DNA from: Adiantum capillus-veneris
Taxonomy: Eukaryota; Streptophyta; Polypodiopsida; Polypodiales; Pteridaceae
NCBI GenBank assembly: GCA_014529385.2
Contig: CM043951.1
Coordinates: 110,150,469-110,214,468 of the forward strand
Direction of reading: 5' to 3'
DNA length: 64,000 nt
Under the pieces are notes generated by a model. It was given only the letters and a program-made list of their open reading frames with translations, did no database searches and had not been told where the DNA came from. Positions 46,441 to 58,399 of the stretch are shown in pieces. Numbering within the stretch: position 1 is the stretch's first letter; each line of letters opens with the position of its first letter. The translations under genes and the position numbers were made by a program.

Positions 46441-49400
46441 AGATTTGTGAGGAAGAATACCCACTCGTCTTATTGTTATACGCCTATGCGCCATAAAAGC
46501 TCCACTACTTACCATTCCTAGAGTTTTGTGCACCACCGACGACATGGCATACATGCATTGGCTAATCCTTCCCATGTCCCCTTTAATGATTATCACATGC
46601 ATCCCCACTGGACCTTTTTTCCATAAGAACTAGTACTGACTCTGACATTTTATTGACTCTGCCACTGGCACTATTTTATCACACTAAGACTTTTCTGGCA
46701 TAGTCACTGGTTTTGGTACTGTTTGTACATGGAAGAGGTTTAGAATGGCTGGTTATGAAAGTTCCTGGTCATCAGTACCCAGAATGCCGGTATCTTCTTC
46801 TCTAGAAGTTTATTTCTCATTAGAATAATATAGCTTGATCTTGGCCCCATTGTAGACACCTAGCATTAGTAATCGAGATAAATCCTTCAACCTTATTGTG
46901 CCATTGGAAACCACGCAATCAACTTTGTATAGACCAACCCAAGCTATCTTTAAATTTGGTTTCTTAGGTCTTAGTTTGGATTGATAAAGCAAGACCAAGT
47001 CTCCCTTTTGGAATTCCTAACCTTGAGTCTTTGACCATGCCAGTGCTTTCTTCGTTGCTGAACAATCTCCTGTTCCAGCATAGCTCCTTGTCGTAACTCA
47101 TCCAACTGCACTAATTCCTTTTGTCTATGTTTGAGATTTTGATTAAAATCCAGTCCATACTCAACCGCCATTCTGAGAGTGGGAATCACGAATTCAGTAG
47201 GCACTACAACGTTAGTACCATATACCATTCTGAAAGGTGTGATTCTAGTGGTGACTTTGTAAGCTATTTTGTAGGCCCATAGAGCAGTTTTTAGCTTAAG
47301 ATCCCATTGATGTGGTTCCTTCTGAACAATCTTGGTTAAAATATTCTTGATGGTTTTGTTACTGCTCTCTGCCTGACTGTAGCAGCGAGGATAATAAGGA
47401 GTTGACTTTATGTGCTTAGTTGAGAGCATTTCCATCACAATTTCCATAGTATCATAATAAAATGTGTCCCTTGATCATACACAATCTCAACGGGACATCC
47501 ATAGTGGCAGATAATATTTTCAAATAGGAATACGGTAGTGGACTTTGCAGTGTGAGTGACCTTCTTGAACGATCCCATGAAGTCCAAACCCCATTTCATG
47601 AATACTCCCAGTGGTTGAACTGGAGTAAGAGGAGTCATATCAAATGTTGTTGGTCTGTCCATTCTCTGACATATATCACAAGTTTACAAAAACTTCAAAC
47701 ATCAGATACTAGAGTTTGCCACCACAATCTAGCCTGCAAAATCTTCTTATAAGTAATATCAGTGCAGAAATGTCCTCCAGAATCTCCATCGTGTGCTTCA
47801 AAAATAACTTGCATTCTTCCTTCCATTGGCACACCTTCGAAGAACCCCATCTACTCCCAGTCTATAGAGCAATCCTCCTATGATGGTGAACTTCAGACTC
47901 TTAATAATCAGAGCCTTCTTCTGATTCTGAGTCCAGTTTTTTGGGAATCCTCCTTTGGAAAGGACCTGATATACATCATACCATTCTGGATATGTGTTTT
48001 CCTCAGTTGTCAACTGAAACATCTCTACATCTATTGGCTCATCTTGCAAGGATAATTTTGAGTAACCGTCAGTACTTCTGGACAGGAAATCAGCACCGCA
48101 ATGAGATTTATTGGGCTTGTGAAATATGAAAAATTTAAACCCCACCAGGAACATCATTCATCTAATCAATCTTCCTTATATAATAACTTTGTTAATCAAA
48201 AATAATAATGTCTGATGATCCACATAATAATAAAATAGGTTGCCCACTAAATAATGTCAAAACTTGGTGGAACTGAAAACCATTCCTATGGCTTATTTCT
48301 TTGTGGTATTATATCATTGTTCAGCCTGACTGAATCTCTGACTGACAAAATACATTGGATAATCAATCCTCCCTTCTAGTTGAGCCAATATTTCTCCCAT
48401 CGCTAGTCCCAAAGCATCGACATGCACATAGAAAATAGCATCCCAATTCGGTTGTCGGAGTACTGGCTTACGGATAATGGCATTTTTAAGACATTGGAAG
48501 CTCTCCTCACATTCAACAGTCCAATTGAACTTGCTCGTTTTCTTGGGGAGCTCATATAAAGCTAATGCCTTGGAAGCAAACATATGAATAAATCTTCTAT
48601 AAAAAACTGATATATCGCAAGAATGAACTTAACTCTGATGTTGTGCGGGGTGCCTTGGCCTGCTGGACACACTAGATCTTATCATTGGGCCATCTCTATG
48701 CCATTCCTGAACACTATATGTCCCAGTAGTTGTCCCTTCCAGACCACGAAAATATATTTGAATGGATTCAAACAGATCCTCTTCTACTTATACCACTGAA
48801 AAACCATTTCCAAAAAGAGAAAATTCTTCTCCTTAGTTGACAATACAATGAAGTTATCCATAAATATGGCAAAAAATTGGTACAAGAATTCACTAAATAT
48901 CTCCATCATACATCGAACATTGTTGGAGCATTGCAAAGACCACATGGCATGACCAAACACATGAATGCACCCCATTCAGTAATAAAAGTGATTTTACTCT
49001 AATCTTCACGAGGAATATTTAGCTGATTATAACCACTATAGCCATCCATAAAGCTATACATCTCATGGCCTGCAATCTCATCCAGAAGCATATCCGTAAA
49101 CAGAAAAGGATCTTTAATGGTTTGAGCATTCAGCTTTCAATAATCCAAACAAACTCTGAGCTTTCCATTCTTCTTGGACACTACCGCAATAGGGAATAGC
49201 CTGTCACTACTGGGGACTTCTGTGATGAATCCAAGCTTCAGAACGTTGTGAATTCCTTCTTTGACCTTTTTAGCATAATTTGGATTTATTATATAGCGTA
49301 CACACTGGTCTGGCATCCGACTTCAAAGGTATTCTATGTTGACAGACCTCTAGATCTACACCTTTTAGATCGGTATGTTCCCATGCGAATATGTCCTTGT

Positions 49401-52400
49401 ACTTCTGGAACATGAGTCGGGCTTTTTCTTTCAGTCTTGGGTTTAGATGCTTGTTTACTTTGATCAATCTAGAGCTTCCCTCAGAACCTAGGTTCCATTC
49501 TTCAATTTCCTGATCATCTGGAAGAAACCAATTAGGCCCACCTCCCTTCCTTTTAGTTGACTTCTCAGTATAACCCCAAGACAAACCTTTTAGTTTTGAG
49601 CTGTTATTCTGAACTTTAGCAACTTCTTCATAGTGCACTCCTTCAGTGACCGCTGGTTTACTAGAATCTTAGAATTCTTCTTTGGAGGCAACTGGTTTCT
49701 TTGGTCGTTCTCCACGATTCAGTTAAGTGAACTGATTTGGAAATTGCTTCCTTTGCTTTTTAGCCTAATCTTTGTCAAATAATACTACATTTAGGTCTAT
49801 CTCGGCTAACAAAAAAATATTCATTGCTGTCAGCATCCTCTCAATCTTCTTTACCCCATACTTCTGGCAAATCTCTTCTGGTTGCACTCCCCTCCTCCAG
49901 CTTTTGGTATTGTTTGTCTGGATCTGAATTCTTCTACTGGTGCCCTGTATTGTCAAATTTTGATTGGCATAGTCATGAATAGGCTGTGCCGTTCATAGCC
50001 ATAGGCATCCCAATAGCATCCCATATGCGCCTTGCACATACAGTACTAGGAAGTGGTCTTGGACTTTTCTTTTCCCACCCTTATCTGCATACTTTTGATC
50101 ATCCCGGTTGCCTGCACAACTCTGTGATTGGCCATCCGAACCTTAAAGGGTGCTGGTTTCAAGTTTGTGATACCCATTCTTCGTTGAAGGTGTGTCCTCA
50201 GGATGTTTACGCCTGCCCCTCCATCCAGTATGACACCTGATAGCGGTTCCCATTGTTTCCTAATTTTGTAGTCTACCTAAATCACAGGCACTTCATCATC
50301 TCTAACAATAGCAAGGTCAATTGCTCTAGCATCGGATTCAGCCTTTCTTCGTTGTCTAATGAATTTTGTTGCTTCAGGCAAAGTTTTTCTGATGTCTTCT
50401 AATTCAACTGTTAGTTTCTGAATTCTTTCACAGATTTTTACATGAATTTTTTCTCTCTCTTGATCATAGTTATTATGAGAACTTGAGTAATCAGGACTAT
50501 CTTCACAGTGCCAATCCTTTGTTTTGGTGTCTGCTTTGCCCACTTCTTTGTTTCCCATTGCAGCTAGATCTGATTTAATGTTTCCTAGATCTTCCACTAG
50601 TCCTTGGATTGCAACGAGCATACTCTCAAAAATCCTAGATCCTGACTGATTTGGTTGTCTTTTCTCAAAAGACTGGGCTGGTATCTTCTGAATGACCCGA
50701 GCATCAAAACTTTCTGGCTGCTCTGGTAGCTTCTTGGCTAGATCTTTTGTGATCTTAGCCACCAGTTCTCTTTGCTCCTACCATTCATCGACTACCTTCT
50801 CTTTGCCCTTTGCCTTCCATACCTCTCTCTGTTGAGCCCGTTTATTAGTTTCAGGACTAACTGGTTTTACCGGCTCATATGGGATTTCCTCAATGACTAC
50901 CCCTTTACTAGTGTAACTGATCGTACTAAAACTAGCTATGGGGCTTTCGCCTCAGTAGCCGTAGTGCTAGGTGCCTCTAGACACTGAGCCGCAAATTGCC
51001 CATATATACTTGCCACAAGTATAACAATTAAACCTTCGATTTTGAAAACTACCACGACCCCAGCCTCGGCCAGTACCTCCCTAGTATGTGCCGCACCCAG
51101 TCCAGTGCCATTGGTACCTGTTTTCTCTTCTTGGGGTACAGTGGTTGTCTTTGCCTTAGCTGGTTCAGCATTGGTAAATGCCACTAGAGACAAATCCTTT
51201 CCCTTCTTGAAGTGATGAATTCAAATTCCACAATTGTTCCATAAATGACCATACACATTGCACTAGATACATTGTGGACATTCATTAGAAACATGATCTT
51301 TAGATTTGCACCTTGAGCACCAAGTCACTCCATTCTCCTTAGTGATTGTCTGGTCTGGATGATTTCAGCAATCTGCCAAGCCATTTCATCAATATTTCTG
51401 GACCAAGACCCCGTCTTAGCCTTGTCCTTGCTCTTTTCGTAGGAGCTGCTGTCAGAGCTGTTGGAGGTCTCACTAGAATCAGAATTCTTAGTGGAAAAAC
51501 TACTACTGTTGGACCTCCTCTTCTTGTGACTTCTCCCCTTCTTAGCTTGATGTTCAAGATTTAGATCTCTTTGCACCAAATCATTAAATTTCTTTGTTGG
51601 TGCAGGTACCTCCTGTTCTTTGAGCTTCTTACTACGGAACCCATTTATAAACCATGCATGTAGCCTCTTTTCTGATGGTGGCTCCTGCAACTGCCTGGTT
51701 AACTCCTTGATCTTCTCTACATAACTTCGTGGTGACAACTTTCCTTTTCTAATCTTATCTAGCTCACAGAGGATGTCCTCATTCCCCCTGTTGTATGAAT
51801 ACTCCAGTCTGAAATCCTTGAGTAGTTTGTTGTATGATCTGAGTTGGCAAGCTAGGTAATGGTAATACCATTTCCTTGCTACATCTTTCAGTGTCTGAGG
51901 AAAGTATTCTCCCCAGTCTCATCTTCATCAATATTCTTCAACTCAACATACTGTTAAAAAGCTTGAATATGAACATATGGATCATCTTTCTTCCCTCCTT
52001 TGAACACTGGGAAAGAAATATTCAATGAAAGAGTATAATCATGCCGATCGGTCTCGTCTCTACTTCGTCTAATCTTGGGAGCCTGACTTCGTCTTGAAGA
52101 CTTCTTGTAGTGATCTGTGTCAACATCCCAGTCAACTCCTTATTCAGTTTCAGTCATTTTCTCTTCTCTGGCTTTCCTGTTGGAACTGTGACGACTGCCC
52201 TTGGCCTCAACTGCCTTGTGTATGGACCGCGAACTCCTGGTTTTTCATTCTTCCCGCTTAGTCCTTCTACTCCTGGAATGACTAGAGTGCTAAGAGTCCC
52301 TAGCCTCTTCAGCATGACTGTGCTCCTCCTAAGCCTGAATCTCACTCTTAGGTCCTTTTGGGATCAGAATCTCTTTCTGCTACCTCAGGAATAGGGTCAA

Positions 52401-52521
52401 CGCAGGTGGAATCAGTGCCTAACCGGGTTGTTCGTTTGCGACTACGGGTGGCATGTGTACAACAACTGAAAATTCTAACTGGACGATAAGAGTTTTTTGG
52501 TCGAAGAGCGAACAGCTCTAA

Positions 52522-52539
52522 CCACCGTGATCGCCAAAA
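52522..52539 (-). promoter_or_regulatory. Primer binding site of the Tat-like element
   Basis: TTTTGGCGATCACGGTGG follows an LTR end CCAATTCCA on the minus strand. It resembles the TGGCGACTCC... tRNA-Arg site used by Ogre-type elements, but only in the first seven bases. Confidence 0.45.
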
Positions 52540-53095
52540 TGGAATTGGAGCTGGTCTCTTCAGACAGTTGATTCCAGTGTTAGAATTTAGAGCTACTGGT
52601 TATGTCATCAATTCAGCTAGTGAGATTGGAACAAAGTACTAGACTGAAATAGAAAACTGAATTGGAATGTTATACTCAACGAGAGACATAACTAAAAGAC
52701 TGGAAAGAGTATTTGCAGATTCAGATTAATAGCTCAAGGATAACGAGTACATTGTATAATGGATTTAAGCTTAGATGGTTACAGAAGCAATGATTACAGG
52801 GTGAAACTATAGGCGAAGAACTCGTGAACCTGAAAGTGCTTAGAAATATAAAGCCAAAAGACCAAAAGTCAAAAAGCTAAGAATCCAAGAAGGCCAATTA
52901 CAATGTAGTGGGTCCTATTTATAGCTCCCAAGAGTTACTGCAGTAACTGGCTGTGATAATTACTGCTAGTGTGACTGCTCTCAATGTTCGGGCTTCTAAG
53001 GGGTAGTTCCCGCCTGCTGGTACTGTCCTCGCCTTCTACAATGTACCGTGTTCTTGAAGAAATCTTTAAACTTGGGATCCAATTTTGTACCCTAG
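52540..53095 (-). repeat. 5' LTR of the Tat-like element (outer edge approximate)
   Basis: Non-coding stretch outside the primer site, with a TATA box GAGCTATAAATAGGAC (minus strand, about 52915-52930) in a typical LTR position. The outer boundary is a guess because the other LTR is not seen. Confidence 0.45.
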
Positions 53096-54600
53096 TTGTG
53101 TGTAAATTCTAGAGTAGCCTTATACTTGAAAATCCATATAGCTTGCTTAACCGGCTCATCTAGAGCAGCAACTATATTCTCAAATCCAAGAGAGTACAAA
53201 TTGAACTTCATTTTTGGAAAATCGAATCTAATAAATAACTTGATTCTTGAAATGCAAGAATATCTTACCCATTTGATAACCTACATTTAGTTGTGGAAGC
53301 ATAGGAATATTCATTAGGGGAGAAGAGATGCACATGGAGGTTGTCAAATATAGTCTATTGGAGAAAGACAATTTCATGAGGAGTCCACTATGTAAAACTT
53401 TCATATAGCACATGCAAACATGAGGTATTTAAATAATCTCTTACCTGTATATTTTCAAGTATTATGTGTATTCCTTATGTATACATTTTGTTAAATACAC
53501 TAGCCCTTATGTATGAAATTTTCACTTTCTCAATTAAAAAACCCTTTATATAAGTACATTATTTTGTAAATATACATAATTATAAATCCCTTATTTTGTT
53601 CGCATTTGCTATCTTACATATTTCCTGGTGGACGTCTCGGGGACAATTTTAGATGGATATAAAGCCAAACGTTCTTGTCTTCATAATCTTGCTTACAACT
53701 TATAATCATCATGAAAGTTTGGTTGAAGAGGGTCAAAGGCACATTGATATTGTCATCTCTCTCTAGTCCATTAGGTCTTCTATAGAACACTTGGCTTGCT
53801 TGATTGACATTTTCCGTCATTCAAGGCTCTTAGGTAGTGTATTTAATGTGATTGAGAGAGCTACTCATAAAGCCTTTCTTCTATTATGGCTAACTTTCAA
53901 CTTTTGTTGGGATGCTTGCCAAAGTTGTCTAAATATAGAGCTTGATAGGCTGATCATTGATTTTATTGTGTAGTTAGATGCAAATCTTAAGCAACGTATG
54001 CCAACAACTCCATATACATTGCTCATATTGAGGAAAAATATTATATATATTGAATTATGAACATTTAACTAACCTTGAAACCTCTCATTATTAGCTTCCC
54101 TTTTTATTATACAAGATTCATACTTTCATTCTAGTGATTTGAAACTCATTCCTACCTTCAAAAGATATGATGGTAGGTGCCTATAATCCTTTGACTTTGG
54201 ACAGTCATAAAACTCAACAAGGTATAATAATTTTGACTTATTATGTTATACCATTCTAGAGGTTAAGACACATTGTTATTATTTTTACGTAGTTAAATGA
54301 CCTGTATTCATTTACCTTAAACAGGATGGTACCTCTTTTAATTTCATGCTCAATTATTAACACCTTTTGAAATTGTTAACTATACTTTAGTATAAGTTTG
54401 ATACTAGTAGTCCTCTTCTACTCGTATCTCTCTCCACGCACACATTTGTACATGTAATTTTAGATGCAACATATCCTTCACTTAATTTGGGGATGATCGT
54501 CAATATCTGGTACATCCTTCAACATCAAATATATCCTAATTTGGTACCAAGTAAATGTTTTGTACATTTTATGCCTTGTCTAGTCCATTGGTCCTGTGCA
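53096..54600. other. Unassigned AT-rich region
   Basis: Frames near 53.6-53.97 kb on both strands have no recognisable domain. No RNA gene seen. Confidence 0.4.
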
Positions 54601-54603
54601 CAC

Positions 54604-54790
54604 GAATTTGCCGATTTAGGCAGTGTGTAAAGACACATCCAGGTGTAAATTTGTCGATTTTAGCAACACCGGGATGTGTCTTTAGGTAGTATACCAAAAA
54701 ATTACAGATTCACTATTTTAAATAATACTAAACGCAGATTCGCCGATCTAGGTAGCAAGTCTCATTCATGTAGATTTGCCGGTTGAGGCA
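54604..54790. repeat. Four copies of a 19 bp motif and a hairpin
   Basis: GAATTTGCCGATTTAGGCA and variants start at 54604, 54647, 54736 and 54772. The second copy forms the loop of a hairpin with 19-base arms 54628-54646 and 54666-54684 (TAAAGACACATCCAGGTGT, one mismatch). Clustered short motifs of this kind often mark transposon subterminal regions. Confidence 0.7.
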
Positions 54791-55280
54791 ACACCGATCA
54801 CAAAATCATGCTGCAGTCTGACCACCACTGTTTTTAGTATGATTTGTTACTTGGGTATATGATGAAAGTGATTGGAATTTAGAATTATATTTGAACTTGG
54901 ATTTGGACTTAGTATATGATGATTTTTTGTTGCGACAGTGTTTATGAAATTGGACTTGAGACTTTTTTATTGAATGATGAGTGTGACCAATGATATCTTG
55001 ATTCATTAGGGTGTAACATATAGTGCTTATTCAATTGGTATGGGATACTAGAATAGGTAGTATGTGGATGATGACATGCATAAACAATGTTACTTAAGTT
55101 TATTTTGTTTTCAATATGGAATAATTTTGCGACAAAATACTAACCATTGTTTTCGACAAGCATAGTTTGCAGATTCTTATCTTCGCAATTGAGGACATAT
55201 GCTTTCATTTGGTGAAATTTGGACTCACAAAGGGGCCCTTTAAGGAATTTGGCTTTACCTCGCTACCAAAACGGGAGCAT
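54791..55280. other. Unassigned sequence before the CACTA element
   Basis: No gene supported. Confidence 0.4.
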
Positions 55281-55510
55281 CACTACAAGAGGTCACTTGA
55301 ATTCCGGCGCCACATTACCGGCGTCACTGGCGGGCGTCGGCATATGTGTGTGTATTTATGGAGGGAGCCAAGTTCTTTTTTTTAATTTGATTTTCAAAAT
55401 TCCGATGCCTATTTTGGCAGGTGTTCTGACGCCAGTGCGAATGCGCATTGCGACGCCCCTTCCGTTGGCTGTTCCGATGCCTATACTGACAGTTGTATCG
55501 TCGGTACCTG
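55281..55510 (+). repeat. CACTA 5' terminal inverted repeat and subterminal GC-rich repeats
   Basis: CACTACAAGAGGTCACTTG is followed by GGCGCCAC, CCGGCGTC, GGCGGGCGTCGG, GACGCCAGTGCG and GACGCCCC. These repeated short GC-rich motifs, in both orientations, match the general form of CACTA subterminal regions. Confidence 0.75.
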
Positions 55511-55661
55511 CAAAAACCAAAACCGCAGGCTTTCTCTGCACATTTCTACTAATTTTTGCGCCACATCTCAAGATCTCCTCTTCACCCTCTCTCACAGATC
55601 TGTTGCGATACACGCCATCGAAGGTGCTAATTTTGCTTGTGGGTTAGCGCATAACACTAAG

Positions 55662-55749
55662 GTAAGATTATTTTCATGTTTTCTTGTAGATTTAGGGTTT
55701 ACGATTTAACTTTGTGTTTGTGTTTGTGTTTGTGTGTGCATTTTTGCAG
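55662..55749 (+). other. Leader intron of the CACTA transcript
   Basis: AAG|GTAAGATT near 55662 and TTTTTGCAG|GTTC near 55749, with a T-rich stretch between them (TTTGTGTTTGTG). It lies in the position of a 5' untranslated intron. Upstream CTTCACCCTCTCTCAC text resembles a plant transcription start region. Confidence 0.45.
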
Positions 55750-56035
55750 GTTCTACGACTTAGGCGACAACTTTCATTGCTCAAATAGGACTAATGTGAG
55801 TGCTCAAACCTTTAAATGCATATTAAGTTTATATAAATTACGTCGTATATTAAAAAAAAAAAAATCATACTTTAAACTTTCAATGCTTTAAAAGAAATTA
55901 GGATTTGTTATGTGAAATTTGATTTTAAATTATGAAAAAAATTGTTAATGTTTATGATAAAATCTTGTTTTGAAGAATTTTTTTATTGAATTATATCGTT
56001 TTCTAAATTATGTAGTTGATGGGGTTTATATTTTA

Positions 56036-56300
56036 CGTTAAGTTTAAGTTATAAGTTAAGTTAGATTACGTTAGGTTATGTTAAGTTAAGCTACGTTGTT
56101 ATGTTAGGTTATACGTTAGGTTAAGTTATGTTATCTTGTACGTTAGGTTAGATTAAGTTAAGCTACATTACATTAAGTTATATTAGGTTAGGTTAAGTTA
56201 AGCTACGTTAAGTTAAGTTAGGTTATCTTATATGTTAGGTTAGGTTAAGTTACGTTAGGTTAGGTAAAGCTACATTAGGTTAAGTTAGGTTAAGCTACGT
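56036..56300 (+). repeat. GGTTA-type pentamer repeats, block 1
   Basis: Degenerate GTTAG/GTTAA/GTTAT pentamers, for example TTAGGTTAGGTTAAG. The same order of variants recurs at about 57.40-57.68 kb (GTTAAGCTACGTT ... GGTTATCTTATACGTTAGG), so the block was duplicated with its neighbours. Confidence 0.85.
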
Positions 56301-56305
56301 TCGAC

Positions 56306-56950
56306 AATACGGAAAGCTATAGAGCTTACCCACAACGCATATTAAAAACAACACAATGGCGTTCCGTTCGTCAATACGGAAATCCATAAAGCTTACCCAC
56401 AACACATATGCATTGTGGGCAAGCTCTATGGCTTTCTGTATTGCCAACAGCTCGCCATTGTGTTGTTTATATATCCGCCAGCGGATTTCAAGTCCTAGAA
56501 TAGCACCATGGCGAGCCGTTTGGCAATACAGCAAGCCATAGATCTTTCTTACAATGCATATGCATTGTGGAAAAGCTTTATGGCTTGCCGTATTGCCAAA
56601 CGGCTCGTCATGGTGTTGTCTATATGTTTGCTAGCGATTTTCAAGCGCTAAAATTATCTCGTGCCCCTAAAAACAACACAATGGCGATTCGTTTGGCAAT
56701 ACGGCAAGCCATAAAGCTTGCCCACAAGGCGTATGCATTGTGGGCAAGCTCTATGGCTTGTCATATTGCCAACGGCTCGCCATGGTGTTGTCTATATGTC
56801 TGCGAGCGGTTTTCAGGCCATAAAATCGCTTCGCAATTCTAAAAACAACACAATGGTGAGCCATAGAGCTTGCTCACGTCGCATATGCATTGTGGGCAAG
56901 ATCTACGGCTTGTCGTTTTGCTAAACGCCTCACCATTGTGTTGTTTTCAT
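56306..56950. repeat. Array of long palindromes centred on GCATATGC, block 1
   Basis: Four palindromes follow a half unit (56306-56343): 56347-56468, 56504-56615, 56674-56791 and 56842-56947. Arms are about 56-61 bases (the left arm of the last is shorter). For 56504-56615 I count 49 of 56 arm bases complementary. The arm reads ACAACACAATGGCGAGCCGT, then TTGGCAATACGGCAAGCC, ATA(G/A)AGCTT and CCCACAA to the centre. Spacers such as 56801-56836 are themselves inverted (TGCGAGCGGTTTT / AAAATCGCTTCGCA). The array sits between the CACTA 5' end and its transposase. Units differ from each other by point changes that often keep or partly keep pairing. Confidence 0.9.
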
Positions 56951-57039
56951 GTTAGGTTAGGTTATGTTAGGTTTAGGTTATATGTTAGGTTAGGTTAGAG
57001 ATATCGACAGCATAATAGTCGAGAAAATACAAACGGACT

Positions 57040-57360
57040 TCGAATATGACGCATGTAATTCAAAAAACGCAATCAGACTTCGAAGTGACTCGTGTACTTC
57101 TAAAAACGCAAATGGACTTCGGTTAGGTTAGATAGATGTTATAAGATAGGTTAAGTATAGGTTTTATGTTAGGTTAGATTATATTATAGGTTAGGCATAA
57201 TGATTATAGGTTAGATGAGCTGGCGTCAAATTAATAGTAGTAAAAATGCAATCGAACTTCGATGATGACTCGTGTACTTCGAAAAACACAAACGGACTTC
57301 GGTAGGTTAGGTAGATGTTGACTCGTGTACTTCGAAAAACACAAACGGACTTCGGTAGGT
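57040..57360 (+). repeat. ACTTCG-type ~38 bp repeats
   Basis: Units of the form GACTCGTGTACTTC-AAAAA-CGCAAACGGACTTCG occur several times at 57.04-57.12, 57.24-57.30 and 57.31-57.36 kb, and again at 57.99-58.09 and 58.17-58.22 kb. They are separated by GGTTA-type text. They may be further subterminal repeats of the CACTA element. Confidence 0.75.
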
Positions 57361-57399
57361 TAGGTAGATGTTATAAGTTAGGTTATATACATCAAGTTA

Positions 57400-58085
57400 A
57401 GTTAGGTATAGGTTTTACGGTAGGTTAGATTATAGGTTAGGCATAATGATTATAGGTTAGGTTAAGTTTAAGTTAGATTAGGTTAGGTTATGTTAAGTTA
57501 ATCTACGTTGTTCGGTTAGGTTAGGTTAGGTTAGGTTATCTTATACGTTAGGTTAGATTAAGTTAAGCTACATTAGGTTAAGTTATATTAGGTTAGGTTA
57601 GGTTAAGCTACGTTAAGTTAAGTTAGGTTATCTTATATGTTACGTTAAGTTATGTTACGTTACGTTAGGTTAGGTTATGTGATGTGGGCAAGCTCTATGG
57701 CTTGCCATGTTGCCAACGGCTCGCCATGGTGTTGTCTATATGTTTGTGAGTGATTTTCAGGCCATAAAATCGCTTCGCAACTCTAAAAACAACACAATGG
57801 TAAGACGTTTGCCAAATTGGCAAGCCATAGAGCTTACCTACATCGCATATGCATTGTGGGCAAGATCTACGGCTTGTCATTTTGCTAAACGCCTCACCAT
57901 TGTGTTGTTTTTATGTTAGGTTAGGTTATGTTAGATTTAGGTTATATGTCAGGTCAGGTTAGAGCTATCGACGGCATAATAGTCGAGAAAATACAAAGGG
58001 ACTTTGAATATGACGCGTGTACTTCAAAAAACACAATCGGACTTCGAAGTGACTCGTGTACTTCTAAAAACGCAAACGGACTTCC
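57400..58085 (+). repeat. Duplicated block: pentamers, palindromes and ACTTCG repeats, copy 2
   Basis: 57.40-57.68 kb repeats the pentamer text of 56.04-56.30 kb. 57687-57737 is a half palindrome, 57785-57912 a full palindrome (64-base arms, centre 57848/57849), and 57.92-58.08 kb repeats 56.95-57.12 kb nearly word for word (TCGAC-GCATAATAGTCGAGAAAATACAAA). The whole set was thus duplicated in tandem, with some palindromes lost from copy 2. Confidence 0.85.
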
Positions 58086-58340
58086 TAATCTCCATGCACC
58101 TTTAGACCGAGGTGTGCGGGGATCGGGCCTGGCTAGAGAATGTGAGGTTGTTAGAGCAAGCACAAAATAGTCGAAAACATGCAATCGGACTTCAAAAGTG
58201 CACACAGACTTCAAGAACTTTAATATATAGTCATTGACCAATAAAGACGAGATTATTACCTTGTGGTCCTAATCTCCATGCACCTCTAGACCAAGGTGTG
58301 CGGGAATCGGGCCTGGCTAGAGAATGTGAGGTTGTTAAAG
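58084..58340 (+). repeat. 73 bp direct repeat just upstream of the transposase
   Basis: 58084-58156 and 58268-58340 share CCTAATCTCCATGCACCT, GTGTGCGGG and CGGGCCTGGCTAGAGAATGT with about four mismatches. The second copy lies some 60 bp before the transposase start at 58400. Confidence 0.9.
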
Positions 58341-58399
58341 CTTCTAGTTATAACAACTAGAGTGTTCTAATTATTTGTTTCATCATTGGTAGATAAATT

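Larger units (their letters stand above)
43380..53095 (-). mobile_element. Ty3/Gypsy retrotransposon, Tat-like, with extra 3' frame, broken, minus strand
   Basis: Reading leftward: LTR (right end near 53.09 kb, inner end 52540), primer site, gag and a knuckle CSRCKSKDHVSNEC near 51.3 kb (52.4-50.2 kb), protease-like text near 49.9 kb, reverse transcriptase and RNase H (49.6-48.2 kb, with DIFAWEHTDLKGVD and CQHRIPLKSDARPV, a phrase typical of the Tat lineage), integrase (48.1-46.8 kb, with HIKSTPYYPRCYSQAESSNK and PFRMVYGTNVVVPTEF), then a non-pol coding block (46.4-43.4 kb). The 3' LTR is not found; the left end runs into the CT-rich tandem repeats. Many breaks (more than ten). Only one LTR is visible, so LTR age cannot be estimated. 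Confidence 0.85.

Noticed and set aside
52103-52112. TCTTGTAGTG, a perfect inverse of the CACTA terminus
   Set aside because: It lies within the gag-like region of the Tat element, 3 kb before the CACTA start and in the wrong orientation to pair with 55281. Chance match.
53614-53973. Opposite-strand frames possibly from a host exon
   Set aside because: No domain I recognise and no convincing intron borders.
56036-57680. Interstitial telomere repeat
   Set aside because: The unit is a degenerate pentamer, not the plant TTTAGGG heptamer, and it lies inside a transposon.
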